Origin: Nematostella vectensis
Taxonomy: Eukaryota > Cnidaria > Anthozoa > Actiniaria > Edwardsiidae
Length of the DNA stretch: 64,000 nucleotides
NCBI RefSeq assembly: GCF_932526225.1
Contig: NC_064048.1
Location: 769,340 to 833,339 of the forward strand
Direction of reading: 5' to 3'
The stretch's first letter is position 1. The number at the start of each line of letters is the position of its first letter. The notes under the pieces are model-generated. The model had not been told where the DNA came from. It did no database searches and was given only the letters and a program-made list of their open reading frames with translations. Positions 22,901-35,720 of this stretch are shown piece by piece. A program made the position numbers and the translations under genes.

Positions 22901-25900
22901 ATGTATTTGTACCGCTTTGCGCAGTGCGTGCCGTTCTAATACGCAGTGTGTCGTTATATACATTGAGTCGTTATGTGCACAGTGTGTGTGCGTTTCGTTA
23001 TGTGCACAGTGAGTGCGTGTCGTTATGTGCACAGTGTGTGCGTTTTGTTATGTGCGCAGTGTATTTGTACCGTTGTGCGCAGTGTGCGTGTCGTTATGAG
23101 TGTGTGCGTGCGGTTATGTGCGCAGTGTGTGTCGTTATGTCTGCAGTGTGTGCGTGTCGTTATGTGCGCGGTGTGTGCGTGTCGTTACGTGCAAAGTGGT
23201 GGTGTCGTCATGTGCGCAGTGTGTGCGTGTCGTTATGTGCGCAGTGTTGCATGTCGTTATGTGCAGTGTGTGCATGTCGTCATGTGCGCAGTGTGTCCTT
23301 GTGTGCTTTGGGATTTTGGCATCGCTATGTTATAGTCAGTGTGTGCGAGTCGTAATGTTCTCAGTGTGGGCGTGTCGTCATGTGCGCAGGTGTGCGTGTG
23401 GTTATGTGCGCAGTATGTGTGTTTTGTTATGTGCGCAGGGTAGACGTGTCGTCATGTGCGCGGTGTGTGCGTGTCGCTATGTGCACAGTGTGTGTGTGTC
23501 ATGTGCGCGGTGTGTGCGTGTCGCTATGTGCACAGTGTGTGTGTGTCATGTGCGCGGTGTGTGCGTGTCGCTATGTGCGCAGTGTGTGTGTGTCATGTGC
23601 GCGGTGTGTGCGTGTCGCTATGTGCGTAGTGTGCGTGTGTCATTACGTGCGCTGTGTGTGCGTGTCGCTATGTGCGCAGTGTGTGCGTGTCATTATGTGC
23701 GCGGTGTGTGCGTGTCGCTATGTGCACAGTGTGTGTGTGTCATGTGCGCGGTGTGTGCGTGTCGCTATGTGCACAGTGTGTGTGTGTCATGTGCGCGGTG
23801 TGTGCGTGTCGCTATGTGCGCAGTGTGTGTGTGTGTCATGTGCGCGGTGTGTGCGTGTCGCTATGTGCGTAGTGTGTGTGTGTCATTATGTGCGCGGTGT
23901 GTGCGTGTCGCTATGTGCGCAGTGTGTGCGTCTCATTATGTGCGCGGTGTGTGCGTGTCGTTATGTGCACAGTTTGTGCCTGTCGTCATGTGCATAGTTT
24001 GTGCGTATCGCTGTTTGCGCAGTGTGTGCGTGTCGTTATGAACACGGTGTGCGTGTTATTATGTGCGCAATGTATTTGTACCGCTTTGCGCAGTGCGTGC
24101 CGTTCTAATACGCAGTGTGTCGTTATATACATTGAGTCGTTATGTGCACAGTGTGTGTGCGTTTCGTTATGTGCACAGTGAGTGCGTGTCGTTATGTGCA
24201 CAGTGTGTGCGTTTTGTTATGTGCGCAGTGTATTTGTACCGTTGTGCGCAGTGTGCGTGTCGTTATGAGTGTGTGCGTGCGGTTATGTGCGCAGTGTGTG
24301 TCGTTATGTCTGCAGTGTGTGCGTGTCGTTATGTGCGCGGTGTGTGCGTGTCGTTACGTGCAAAGTGGTGGTGTCGTCATGTGCGCAGTGTGTGCGTGTC
24401 GTTATGTGCGCAGTGTTGCATGTCGTTATGTGCAGTGTGTGCATGTCGTCATGTGCGCAGTGTGTCCTTGTGTGCTTTGGGATTTTGGCATCGCTATTTT
24501 ATTGTCAAAGTGTGTGCGAGTCGTAATGTTCTCAGTGTGGGCGTGTCGTCATGTGCGCAGGTGTGCGTGTGGTTATGTGCGCAGTATGTGTGTTTTGTTA
24601 TGTGCGCAGGGTAGACGTGTCGTCATGTGCGCGGTGTGTGCGTGTCGCTATGTGCACAGTGTGTGTGTGTCATGTGCGCGGTGCGTGCGTGTCGCTATGT
24701 GCACAGTGTGTATGTGTCATGTGAGCGGTGTGTGCGTGTCGCTATGTGCGTAGTGTGCGTGTCATTATGTGCGCTGTGTGTGCGTGTCGCTATGTGCGCA
24801 GTGTGTGCGTGTCATTATGTGCGCGGTGTGTGCGTGTCGTTATGTGCACAGTTTGTGCCTGTCGTCATGTGCATAGTTTGTGCGTATCGCTGTTTGCGCA
24901 GTGTGTGCGTGTCGTTATGAACACGGTGTGCGTGTTATTATGTGCGCAATGTATTTGTACCGCTTTGCGCAGTGCGTGCCGTTCTAATACGCAGTGTGTC
25001 GTTATATACATTGAGTCGTTATGTGCACAGTGTGTGTGCGTTTCGTTATGTGCACAGTGAGTGTGTGTCATGTGCGCGGTGTGTGCGTGTCGCTATGTGC
25101 GCAGTGTGTGTGTGTGTCATGTGCGCGGTGTGTGCGTGTCGTTACGTGCAAAGTGGTGGTGTCGTCATGTGCGCAGTGTGTGCGTGTCGTTATGTGCGCA
25201 GTGTTGCATGTCGTTATGTGCAGTGTGTGCATGTCGTCATGTGCGCAGTGTGTCCTTGTGTGCTTTGGGATTTTGGCATCGCTATGTTATAGCCAGTGTG
25301 TGCGAGTCGTAATGTTCTCAGTGTGGGCGTGTCGTCATGTGCGCAGGTGTGCGTGTGGTTATGTGCGCAGATGTGTGTTTTGTTATGTGCGCAGGGTAGA
25401 CGTGTCGTCATGTGCGCGGTGTGTGCGTGTCGCTATGTGCACAGTGTGTGTGTGTCATGTGCGCGGTGTGTGCGTGTCGCTATGTGCACAGTGTGTGTGT
25501 GTGTGTCATGTGCGCGGTGTGTGCGTGTCGCTATGTGCGCAGTGTGTGTGTGTCATGTGCGCGGTGTGTGCGTGTCGCTATGTGCGCAGTGTGTGTGTGT
25601 CATATGCGCAGTGTGTGCGTGTCGCTATGTGCGCAGTGTGTGTGTGTCATTATGTGCGCTGTGTGTGCGTGCCGCTATGTACAGTGTGTGCGTGCCGCTA
25701 TGTACAGTGTGTGTGTGTCGTTATGTGGGCAGTGCGTGTCGTCATGTGCGCAGTGTGTGCGTGCCGCTATGTACAGTGTGTGTGTGTCGTTATTTGCGCA
25801 GGTGTGCAGGGTTATGTGCAGTGTGTGCAGGTCGTGATGTGTACACGGTGTGCGCGTGTCGTTAGGTGCGCGTTGTGTGCAGTGCGTGGTGGTATGTGCG

Positions 25901-26190
25901 CAGGTGTGTTGTCTTGTGCGCAGTGTTTGCGTGTTGTCATGTGCGCAGTGTTTGAGTGTTGTCATGTGCGCAGTGTGTGCGTGTTGTCATGTGCGCAGTG
26001 TGTGCGTGTTGTCATGTGCGCAGTTTGTGCGAGTGATTATGTGCACAGTGTGTGTGTGTCGTTATGTGCGCAGTGTAGTGGATCATTATGTGCAGTGTGT
26101 GCATGTCGTCATGTGCGCAGTGTGTCCTTATGTGCTTTGTGATTTTGACATCGTAGTGTGTGCATGTTGTTGTGTGCGCAGTTTATGGAG
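19911..26190. repeat. 6.3-kb minisatellite of a 25-bp unit with higher-order repeats
   Basis: The basic unit is ATGTGCGCAGTGTGTGCGTG followed by TCGTT (25 bp), in many variants. A landmark block (TATTTGTACCGCTTTGCGCA) recurs at about 20,997, 21,942, 22,904, 24,073 and 24,952, so higher-order units are 945, 962, 1169 and 879 bp. The unit has no stop codon in the three forward frames, so long Cys/Val/Arg-rich open frames run through the array; these are artefacts. The array decays at both ends. Confidence 0.95.
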
Positions 26191-26484
26191 TACGCCCCAA
26201 TACTCACAAACCGAGAGGCAAATAATATATTATGTTAATTTTCATTTATTGTAAAACAAAGCACATTCAACAGAAAATCATCTGCATTTATGGTTACATA
26301 TTCATGTGAAAAAAGCTTTTTCATCCAGTTGTCACAAGACTTTTTTTTAAATAACATAATGCTTTTCCTAGAAGATGTTCTTTTTCTAGTGAATCTTTCT
26401 TTTGACATATCATTCATGCTGTCTAACACTCTGTTATTAATCTAGAATAATATAATAAAAAAAGTAAATAAGAGCAAAAACTCA
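26191..26484. other. AT-rich spacer
   Basis: No gene, RNA or structured repeat seen. Confidence 0.5.
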
Positions 26485-26845
26485 TACCGTATTTACTCGA
26501 ATAAGCACCCCCTCCCTAGGTTTTATGTAACTGAGTAAAATGACATCATAATGTAGTTTAAAGAAAGCAGAATCTCATAGACTCTGGACAAAAAAAAGGG
26601 AAATATTTAATGGATGAAAGTTGAAAAAAGCTGCTTTACGTTTTAAAAATGATATAAAAAGAAAAGAAACTGATGCAGTATAAAACTGATATTAAATTAA
26701 TAAAAACACTTCGGACTTTTGTTCGAAATTTGTCCTTTGAAATAGGCGCCTCCCTTAAATAAGCGCCTCCCCCAACAAGAAGCGCCCCGTCTGAGAGTAA
26801 AAAAAATTGAATAAGCACCAGGCGCTTATTCAAGTAAATATGGTA
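26485..26845. mobile_element. MITE with ~24-bp terminal inverted repeats
   Basis: TACCGTATTTACTCGAATAA at the left and the complement of TACCATATTTACTTGAATAA at the right form imperfect terminal inverted repeats. The interior holds AATAAGCGCC motifs. From memory, ATTTACTCGAATAAGCGCC-type elements are widespread in cnidarian genomes. Confidence 0.8.
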
Positions 26846-27527
26846 CTGTGAGTAAAGATGTGTGACTGATTTAGTATATAAGCTGTTTAAACAGAGCCAT
26901 CACAAATATGCATATTATTTTGGTTAATTACTTTGATTATGGTAGCAAGTGAAATTTGAGGATCTCAAGAAAATAATATTATGACTAAAAATTATAATAC
27001 TAGTGGAGAAAACGTCAAGGAGCAGTTTGCCCCACAAGATAAAAAAATTGTAAGTGGTGCAACATAAGATGCAAAGAGTGTAGTAAGATGACAAAGATAA
27101 TAACAACAAAGACATGGGCACAAACCCCAGCCCCCACCCAAAGGTCAGCCAAAGATTGGCTGCCTTCAAGGAAACAAAACAGAGGATAACGGGACGCAGA
27201 CAGCATTGGATATTTCTTGTATTATTCAGTAACCTGTGAAGAAAAAAATCATGGGTCAGAAAAAAATTGTGAGGAAGAAAGCCGCTTGTAGTATGGTTAA
27301 GCAACACAAAAAGGCATTATATGACAGATATAGGCAAGAGTGTGATATAAATGTCATGAAGCCTGTAAGCATCAATATATTTTATAGGGAACTTACAACA
27401 AAACTATGACAGAGCAGGGTGGGCTGTGTTACATTTGCACAGAGCTTGGAGCTGAATACTTTACAAAACACTTTTGATAGGAAACTGTAAGTCTGTTGAT
27501 AGGAAGACAAGACAGCTGCACTTGGAG
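26846..27527. other. AT-rich intergenic sequence
   Basis: No convincing coding, RNA or repeat feature seen. Confidence 0.45.
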
Positions 27528-27868
27528 CAGGCCCGTACCCAGGATTTTACTTGGGGGGGGGGGGGGGGGGTGCGAAATCAGAAAAAGTGGACCTAATTTT
27601 TCGAGGTGGGGGGGGGGGGGGAGGGGGAGAGAAAGAGGGAGTTTTCTGATAAAAATCCAACCACCTCAGAAAGAATAAAAAGGGATTTTTTTATGCCTTT
27701 GCAGTATCTCCACGGGACGTTTATTGTCGGATTTGGCTAATACCAGAGTGATCTAGCTTATGATTTAGAGTTTTATCTACAAATAGCACGTCTACTGAGA
27801 ACCAAAAGTGGACTTTAGGCCGTTGTGTGGGGGGGGGGGTGCGTTCGCACCCCCTGTGTACAGGCCTG
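27528..27868. mobile_element. MITE with CAGGCCCGTACCC ends
   Basis: The left end CAGGCCCGTACCCAGG and the right end, complement of CAGGCCTGTACACAGG, are imperfect inverted repeats. Runs of G lie inside, next to a GGGGGTGCG motif. Confidence 0.7.
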
Positions 27869-29532
27869 TGGAGACAGGTCTTAAGGGCTATTTGCCATCT
27901 GAGCTTCAATCAAAATGATATAGGAGAGAAGGACATAATGTTCTTTGGGAAGCATACATAGTGAGGGGAACAAAGAAAAGCCTTCTAGGCACACATGTCT
28001 TGGGGGTTACAATAAATTGAGATGAGGAGCCCAACAGTTAAAAAAACTGAAAGGAATTACACAATTTTCTGATTTAAATTAAGAGTTTGATAGTTGTTCT
28101 TTGCATGCCTTTCATGCAAGTTACTTATTTGGAGAACCTTTCAGACTAGAATGCTAGAGAAACTATGGCAAGGTAATGCTATATACAAAACATCTGGGGT
28201 CAAAAGTAACTTTAAAAAAAAAAATGCAGAACAAATAAAAAATTCAAAATAGGCTAGTCAGACAGCTTCACCACCTAATATATTTTAAGGAAATAAATCA
28301 CAAGTGATATCAGTCATACCAATAGAAAAACAATCATCCAGCTACCTTTATCTTAACATTTTTACATCTAATACGCTAAGGAAATAGTATGTGTCATCTC
28401 TCACAGAGAAAAGGAAAACTCAAGAATGACAATCCCTAGCTAAAAGGGGTACAAGGAATGGTTTCCACTCGCAAACACACCATTTTGGAGCTCTTCACAG
28501 ATACCCAAAATGTATTTCTAACTCACAGCCAAAAGCACAAAAGATTCATGCCTTTCAATGCCTTTAAAAATGGTTGGAAAAACTTTGATTGCATTCAAAG
28601 GATTGCATTTGACTTGAATGTCGACGTGCGAACTAGCATGTATTTCCCGCCAAACACTCTAAACACAGGGCCCCCAATAAGGCAGAGAAAAGTGAAGGAA
28701 ATTCTTATAGAATGAAATAAAGATAATTTATAATGGAAGCACAGAGGTATAAATCAATTATGTGATTCTGATGTAACCGTTTTTTTTTTTCAGATCAGAT
28801 AGTGGCTCTAATGTCTTTTATGAATTATAAACGTGAATGTTTCACGGGTATCCACTAAAAGTAATTATTTTAATATAAAAATAAAATATAGTGGCTATAT
28901 AACGGTATACAAAATACTGTTTCTCTGTATAGGTAAGATTACATGAGGTTACAAAGATAAAAAATTCGTAATAAGGGAAAGTTCATTTATTATCCCGAGG
29001 GGGATAAGTCGGTGCGTGTGTGTGTGGGTGCGTGCATGCATGCGTGCGTGTGTTGGAAGGGGCAGGGGGAAGAATTCACTGAAAAATATTAACTCAGGAA
29101 AAGTCACTCAATTTCTCAAAGGTTAGACTAAATCCAGGTTGTTAACCTAATCAAGGTTCATGCTATATATGACACAGAGGAAGCAAAAAGGTTTTTATTT
29201 GTGCATGTCAAATAACTGCCCGCAAACCAAGACTTGTTGAAACAAGAAGCCTGATTCGACACTTGGTCAAATTCTATAGAATAGACTACACCCAAAGAAG
29301 TTACCCCCCTTTTAAAAATCCATATACTTTTGATGCCCCCTTTAGACCTCAAAAAATTCTCGAGGCCCACCCACAGTATCCTCACGACCCCCTCAGGATA
29401 ATTAATTTTCCCTTAATTTAATTTTTAAAGACATGGAAACATCTTTACAGTCGTGAGCTTGACAATTCATGTTTGAACAGCAAGGATTTTCAGGATAAAA
29501 ACAACTAAAGCCAAAACGAACCAAATTAAAGC
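27869..29532. other. AT-rich intergenic sequence with a short GT microsatellite
   Basis: A GTGTGTGTGGGTGCGTGCAT-type microsatellite lies at 29,011-29,052. An 85-codon open frame at 28,458 lacks splice or family support. No gene called. Confidence 0.4.
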
Positions 29533-29881
29533 CATACCTGTCAACCTCCGAAAATCTCAAGGCTTGAGAATTTTTTGGGGGGGAAGGGGTGGGGTATGTT
29601 CATTTTTTTGGGGGGAGGGGTGGGTTTAACCTTGCAGGCATTTGACGTATAGAAAGCACTCACGAACAAATCCACTTATAGATCTCACGAGGGTGTTAGA
29701 TAAATTGCGCTACGCAAGTGAATTATTTTTTCAAATGTTTTAATAGAAAATAGGCAAAATGACGATTTTCTATAGAATAATATTTTGGAAGCGATAAAAA
29801 TCGCTAAAAAGCGGGAGATTTGGTGGTCAACGCGGGAGAGCGGGAGAAGGGGCCCAATATCTTGTGAAGTTGACAGGTGTG
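29533..29881. mobile_element. MITE with ACCTGTCAAC ends
   Basis: CATACCTGTCAACCTC at the left pairs with GTTGACAGGTGTG at the right. The interior has the GCGGGAGATTTGGTGGTCAA stretch and a G-rich run. Confidence 0.65.
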
Positions 29882-30440
29882 TAAAGGTGAGTGTAAAATA
29901 TAAAACAGTGACTTCAATTGACGTGATAAGGCACAGAAGTTTACACCCATATCAGGTGGTCTTTAATGCAGTGATGAATTATTACTAAAAAAACATATGT
30001 TGAATTTATGTTAAAAATGACTCAAAGCTACTACAAGCATTCACAGTTTTTTTGGTAGAAGGCAGTTGTGTAGATCAAAATGAAAAATAAAATGGTATTT
30101 GGTGGTGAAAGAAATATTCACACACAGGACTAAGCAAATGCTTTGGCCATTTCGAACCATAAGTGAGTTGAAAATGCGCCGAGGCTGAAACTTGAACTTG
30201 CCAAACTCACCCCACCATCAGAAAGGCCTTGCTTTGCTGTGATTGGTCAAGAGCATATTGGTTGACAGCGCACTACAGCAAAAGTCAAATGGTGCCATAT
30301 ATTTTTAATGGCGAAGGACGTGTGTGATCTGAAACTGCTATAAAACTCAATTCTATCTAAACTAGTTATGTCAAAAATAACACATTCTTATAGTCTTATA
30401 AGAGTAAAGCATAGAACCTCATTTCTAGCACAACACGACC
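29882..30440. other. AT-rich intergenic sequence
   Basis: No feature that I can support. Confidence 0.4.
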
Positions 30441-31297
30441 TTATTTTAAACATAACACGTCGTCCGTCGCTGAGTATTCATGTTTAAGTTTGAAGGAAAA
30501 CATCTGAGATGTATCAGACAGAGTACATTCCAAGTCTGGTTTTGAATTTTCAATTGTTTTCTGCCATTGCTGCCTGTGATCCAGAATTGAAGAAAAAAAA
30601 ATATGTGTATCAGAAAATCCTGAGAATATACAACAGTAATAATGTTTGTTGGAAGAGTGACACACAGGTTTTTATCAGTAGGAAAAGGATAGCGTACATG
30701 AGAATCAAACGATAATCAAAATTGAAATCCCACTGCAAATACCGTTGTTCTTTTATATTTGTGGTTTTATTTCTTTTATAAAAAAAACTCACAGAACTGA
30801 ACACTTCATGACATGTTTTTCCAATTCTCAGTTGATTGATTTCATAAGCAATAATCCCAATACATACAACTCCGTCACGTCATGAATAAACATGGAGATT
30901 GTTTGATTCATAATAAACAGCTCCAAGACAACAATGCAAATGTGGTTCAAGTAGAACAAAAATAATTTTAAATCAAATTAAGATCGTTTTAAAAAAATCC
31001 CTAAGTATACTTAAATGTATATCGGATAGAATCAAAAATCCCAAACTGTCGTGATCTCGTACCAGAACAACAAATACAATACACCAAAAACTGGAATTCG
31101 ACACTGCCAAATTTTCGTCTTTAATGCAAATCGGCATGATGAAAATGCAAAATCCAAGAAATATATCATTTAAGGTATAAAACAAGTACCTGTTTCTATA
31201 GGTTTAGGGTAGAGTAAGGACAAAACCAATATTCATTCAAAAAGCAAGATAAATGACTTACTTCTCGGTTCTCTTCTTGTGACATTTTGTTCGCCAT
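30441..31297 (-). CDS. Candidate two-exon host gene, leftward (54 aa if complete)
   Basis: The ATG at 31297 opens a 12-codon exon (MANKMSQEENRE) ending exactly at a strong donor GTAAGT (31261 downward). A later exon in phase 0 would start at 30569 after acceptor GGCAG and run 42 codons (QWQKTIENSKPDLECTLSDT...) to TAA at 30441. The intron carries half of a MITE at 31,078-31,120. I recognise no family. The paired splice sites and the position next to a divergent promoter are the only support; other exons could be missing and no AATAAA is seen nearby. Transcript evidence would decide it. Confidence 0.3.
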
Positions 31298-31451
31298 TTT
31301 GGTTAAAAATCAAAGCGCCAGCGATTATCTAGACAGCGGTCATCACACAGTTGGGCATCCTGTGCCCGAGGAAGCCTTGGTCTACCCATAAATCATCGTT
31401 CACTTTTTCGCGCTTTTTTCAAGAATTTCGTCTCTCGTTGCAAGATTTCAG
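31298..31451. promoter_or_regulatory. Possible divergent host promoter and untranslated exon
   Basis: A less AT-rich island between the leftward ATG at 31297 and a rightward donor (TTTCAG, then GTAAGT at 31452). The rightward side would be a non-coding first exon. This layout is typical of head-to-head gene pairs. Confidence 0.35.
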
Positions 31452-31815
31452 GTAAGTTGTCTCGATTTGTCTTTAAATTATCTTTAAATACTTTAAGCTC
31501 AAAAAAGCATCATTTAAGATACAAAACAAAGTTCTTAGAAACAAAAAGAGTGTGAGAACGTTCAGCCTAATATTTTGCCCAACTTTATGAACTGCCGAGA
31601 CGACGGGAGCGAAAAATGGCAAAGTTGAAATCGTTGGGTATGCGAGTGTACTTACTGTATGAGCTATGAGCTTTCTTAACTTAAGCTTATTTGTTTTATT
31701 TTTTTACTAAATGTTCTTTGTGTAATATAAACAAAACAAGCTTTTGTATTTTTTGGTAGATACTGTAATCCTTGTTCTGTTTCAGTGTAGCGGCTGTGAT
31801 CGCATCTTACTGTAC

Positions 31816-31893
31816 ATGGAATCCTCTTCTGTAACAAATGGTGTAGAGCACGGAATAGCTTGTCACCCAGTTCGCAAACCTCTTCCAGGGCAG
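31816..31893 (+). CDS. Candidate first coding exon of a rightward host gene (partial)
   Basis: An exon at 31786-31893 has a good acceptor (TTCTGTTTCAG) and donor (GGGCAG then GTAAAG). The ATG at 31816 gives 26 codons in phase 0 (MESSSVTNGVEHGIACHPVR...). No later exon could be recognised in the repeat-rich sequence to the right, and no family is known to me. It may be a real gene whose remaining exons lie far away, or a remnant. Confidence 0.3.
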
Positions 31894-32191
31894 GTAAAGT
31901 TTATATTAAGCTTATATAGTTTGTGAATGATTTGTAGGAACGGCTATAATGAGTTCAATATTTTATTGGCTGAATTTTTATGTCAAATAGTCATTGACTT
32001 AATACTGTCAAACCCATGACTCAATGAATAAGTTTGATTTTTGACTGCAAGAAATTGCAGTGCAAACGTAAAGCTCCTGATAAAACATAGGTCAATAGCA
32101 CCGTACTTCAAATAATTGCCTTCTTATTGACTCTGTGAATTAAGAAAGTAGTCTGTGCACCAGAAGGTTATTTTGGGAGAAATTAAAGTCA
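31894..32191. other. Intron-like/intergenic sequence
   Basis: Nothing supported beyond the donor at 31894. Confidence 0.4.
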
Positions 32192-32434
32192 TCATGTGAA
32201 ATCCATTTCCATAGTGACTCCAAATATATGTCTCTGCACTTTAAAAAGCTCAACATTACATTTCATCTTAAGGCCATTTGTTTGTCTGCAAATTGCCTTG
32301 GACCATTCATGAAGTTTAGAGAAATTATTCTGAACTTTTGCAAACGAACAACATGAATGGGATTGAACCATAGAAGATCGATTGTTGTTAGTGACATATG
32401 TAGGGCGCATGCGCATGGAAGGCCTCTCTGACAA
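32192..32434 (-). pseudogene. Weak LINE RT remnant
   Basis: The open frame contains LHEWSKAI...LKMKCNVELFKVQRHIFG, resembling the segment after the YADD box of LINE reverse transcriptases (LxEWSxxW...K.KV...G). Very short and diverged. Confidence 0.35.
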
Positions 32435-33228
32435 ATCTAGCTTATATATACTTTTTGGCTTCTTTATTCAGTTTGATAACAAAGCCCTTCTATACCACTA
32501 AGCTTTAACTGGAAGGTGAACTGGTAAAGGTGAATGATCTAAGGTTTACTGTGTTGTGAAAGCACAGAAAAACCATAAAAAGTTTACGGATGATAGATCC
32601 AACCATCTGAGTTTAAAATGTAACAATATTGCATGTACCTGACTTTTCGGTCACGGAACAAAACCTGTTGAATACAAATTGTTAACAAAAAGTTTGCAGA
32701 TTACTTTGAGCCACAAAGTGGCTAAAAAGTGGGTCAGTTTTTATTGAAAGATCTGATGAGGAAATGCTGATTGTATAGTAGGCACTAAAAAATATTGAAA
32801 TATATATAGTAAACACCCAGGAAGATAAGAGTTTGGAGCAACCCAAAGCATTCAACTTTGGACTCTTTTAAAGTACCTTGGATGAGATTGAACATCAAAA
32901 TTAACTACTGGGCCTGGCCATATATGCCTTCTCAAATATCTAGAAGGTGTCGCTGGTGCAAAGGCAAAAGGAAATAACAAAAACAAATCAACAATTTATT
33001 TATTCATTTATATAAATAAATATAATAAATGCATAAAATAAATAAGCGAAAAATGAATAAAAAATAAAAATAAAATAAGACAAAATAAAAAAACAAACAA
33101 ACAAAAAATAAATTTAATAAATAATTCAAATCAAATAAATAAATGCAGTAGCAGATCTATGGGGGTTGTTGATAAATGTAAAATGATAAATAAATAAATA
33201 AATAAATATATATATATATATACTTAAC

Positions 33229-33456
33229 GAGTTACTTATTTATTGTTTTATTTATTTGTTTTTATTTAGTTAATTAATTAATTTATTTATTTACTTATTC
33301 ATTAATTTAATATATATATATATATAAACAAATAAATGTTTTTATTTAGTTAATTAATTAATTTATATATATATATATAGATTAATTAAATTAATGAATA
33401 AGTAAATAAATAAATTAATTAATTAACTAAATAAAAACAAATAAATAAGTAACTCG
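33229..33456. repeat. Internal inverted repeat with ~75-bp arms
   Basis: ACTTATTTATTGTTTTATTT... (33,230-33,309) is repeated in complement at ~33,381-33,455 (...AAAACAAATAAATAAGT), with (TA)n runs between. Confidence 0.7.
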
Positions 33457-33540
33457 ATAAGTAAATAAATAAATGAATAAATATATAGTATACTTAAATA
33501 ATTAAATAATTGGATTAATTGAAAAATAAATCAATATAAA

Positions 33541-35720
33541 AATAATTCATACGCAAATAGATAAGTAAAATAAAAATGTAAGTAAATAAAAAAAATAAAA
33601 AAAATAGAATGAATAAAGAAATAGATAAATAATATAATGGAATAACTATATAAATAAATTAATGACATAACATAGAATGAATATAAATGAATAACATAAT
33701 ATAAATGAATAACTATAAATAAATTTATAAGTAAGTAAATAAATAAATTTAGAAAAATAAATTCAATAAATAAATAGATAAATAAATAATAGAAATAACT
33801 ATATAAATAAAGGTATAAGTAAGTAAATAAATAAATTGAATAAGATAGAATGAATAAATAAATAGATTAATAATATAAATGAATAATTATATAAATAAAT
33901 AGATAAGTAAGGAAACAAATAAATTAAATAAAATAGAATGAATAAATATATATATAAATAATATAAACAAATAATTATAACTAAATTAATAAGTAAATAA
34001 AATATTGACATAAAATAAAATAAATAGATAAATAAATAATATAAATGATTAAATACAAATAAATGTAAAAGTAAGTAAATAAATATAAATAAAATAGAAT
34101 GAATGAATAAATATATAAATAATAAAAAGGAATATCTATAACTAAATTTGTAAGTAGGTAAATAAATTAATAAAAATAGGATGAATAAATAAATAGATAA
34201 ATAATATAATGGGATAACTTTAAATAAATGTATAAGAAAGTAAATAGATAAATTTAATGAAATAGAATGAATAAATAATTAGATAAATGATATAAAGGAA
34301 TAACTATAACTTAATTTTAAGTAAATAAATTAATGGCATAAAAAAGTATGAATTCATAAATAGATAAATAATATAAACGAGTAACTATATAGATAAATGT
34401 ATAAGTAAATAGAAATAAATTAAATAGAATGAATAAATAAATAGATAAATAATATAAATGAATAACTATTAATTAATGTATAATTAAGTAAATAAATAAA
34501 TTGAATAGGACATAATGAATAAATAAATAGATAAATAATATAAACGAATAACTGAGTAAATAGAAAAATAAATGATATAAATGAATCAATAAATATATTT
34601 AGTTTAGTTTTTTTTACCTTTAGTAAAAATAATTCATACGCAAATAGATAAGTAAAATAAAAATGTAAGTAAATAAAAAAAATAAAAAAATAGAATGAAT
34701 AAAGAAATAGATAAATAATATAAAGGAATAACTATATAAATAAATTAATGACATAACATAGAATGAATATAAATGAATAACATAATATAAATGAATAACT
34801 ATAAATAAATTTATAAGTAAGTAAATAAATAAATTTAGAAAAATAAATTCAATAAATAAATAGATAAATAAATAATAGAAATAACTATATAAATAAAGGT
34901 ATAAGTAAGTAAATAAATAAATTGAATAAAATAGAATGAATAAATAAATAGATAAATAATATTAATGAATAATTATATAAATAAATAGATAAGTAAGTAA
35001 ACAAATAAATTAAATAAAATAGAATGAATAAATATATATATAAATAATATAAACAAATAATTATAATTAAATTAATAAGTAAATAAAATATTGATATAAA
35101 ATAAAATAAATAAATAAATAGATAAATAATATAAATGATTAAATACAAATAAATGTAAAAGTAAGTAAATAAATATAAATAAAATAGAATGAATGAATAA
35201 ATATATAAATAATAAAAAGGAATATCTATAACTAAATTTGTAAGTAGGTAAATAAATTAATAAAAATAGGATGAATAAATAAATAGATAAATAATATAAT
35301 GGGATAACTTTAAATAAATGTATAAGAAAGTAAATAAATAAATTTAATGAAATAGAATGAATAAATAATTAGATAACTGATATAAAGGAATAACTATAAC
35401 TTAATTTTAAGTAAATAAATTAATGGCATAAAAAAGTATGAATTCATAAATAGATAAATAATATAAACGAGTAACTATATAGATAAATGTATAAGTAAAA
35501 AGAAATAAATTAAATAGAATGAATAAATAAATAGATAGATAATATGAATGAATAACTATTAATTAATGTATAATTAAGTAAATAAATAAATTGAATAGGA
35601 CATAATGAATAAATAAATAGATAAATAATATAAACGAATAACTGAGTAAATAGAATAATAAATGATAAAAAGGAATCAATAAATAGATTAATGAAATAAA
35701 GGAATAATAAGTAGATAAAC
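33541..35720. repeat. Tandem duplication of a ~1.09-kb AT-rich segment
   Basis: The string AATAATTCATACGCAAATAG starts at ~33,541 and again at ~34,629, and the two copies stay aligned almost base for base for about 1 kb. The high identity implies a recent duplication or an assembly effect. Confidence 0.85.

Noticed and set aside
19911-26190. Many long Cys/Val/Arg-rich open frames (up to 373 codons)
   Set aside because: They are translations of a stop-free 25-bp tandem repeat, open in several frames at once, with no start context, domains or splice logic.
19911-26190. Centromeric satellite
   Set aside because: Unit and size do not by themselves indicate a centromere; no supporting evidence in the window.
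28458-28715. 85-codon open frame
   Set aside because: Protein-like composition but no supporting signal.
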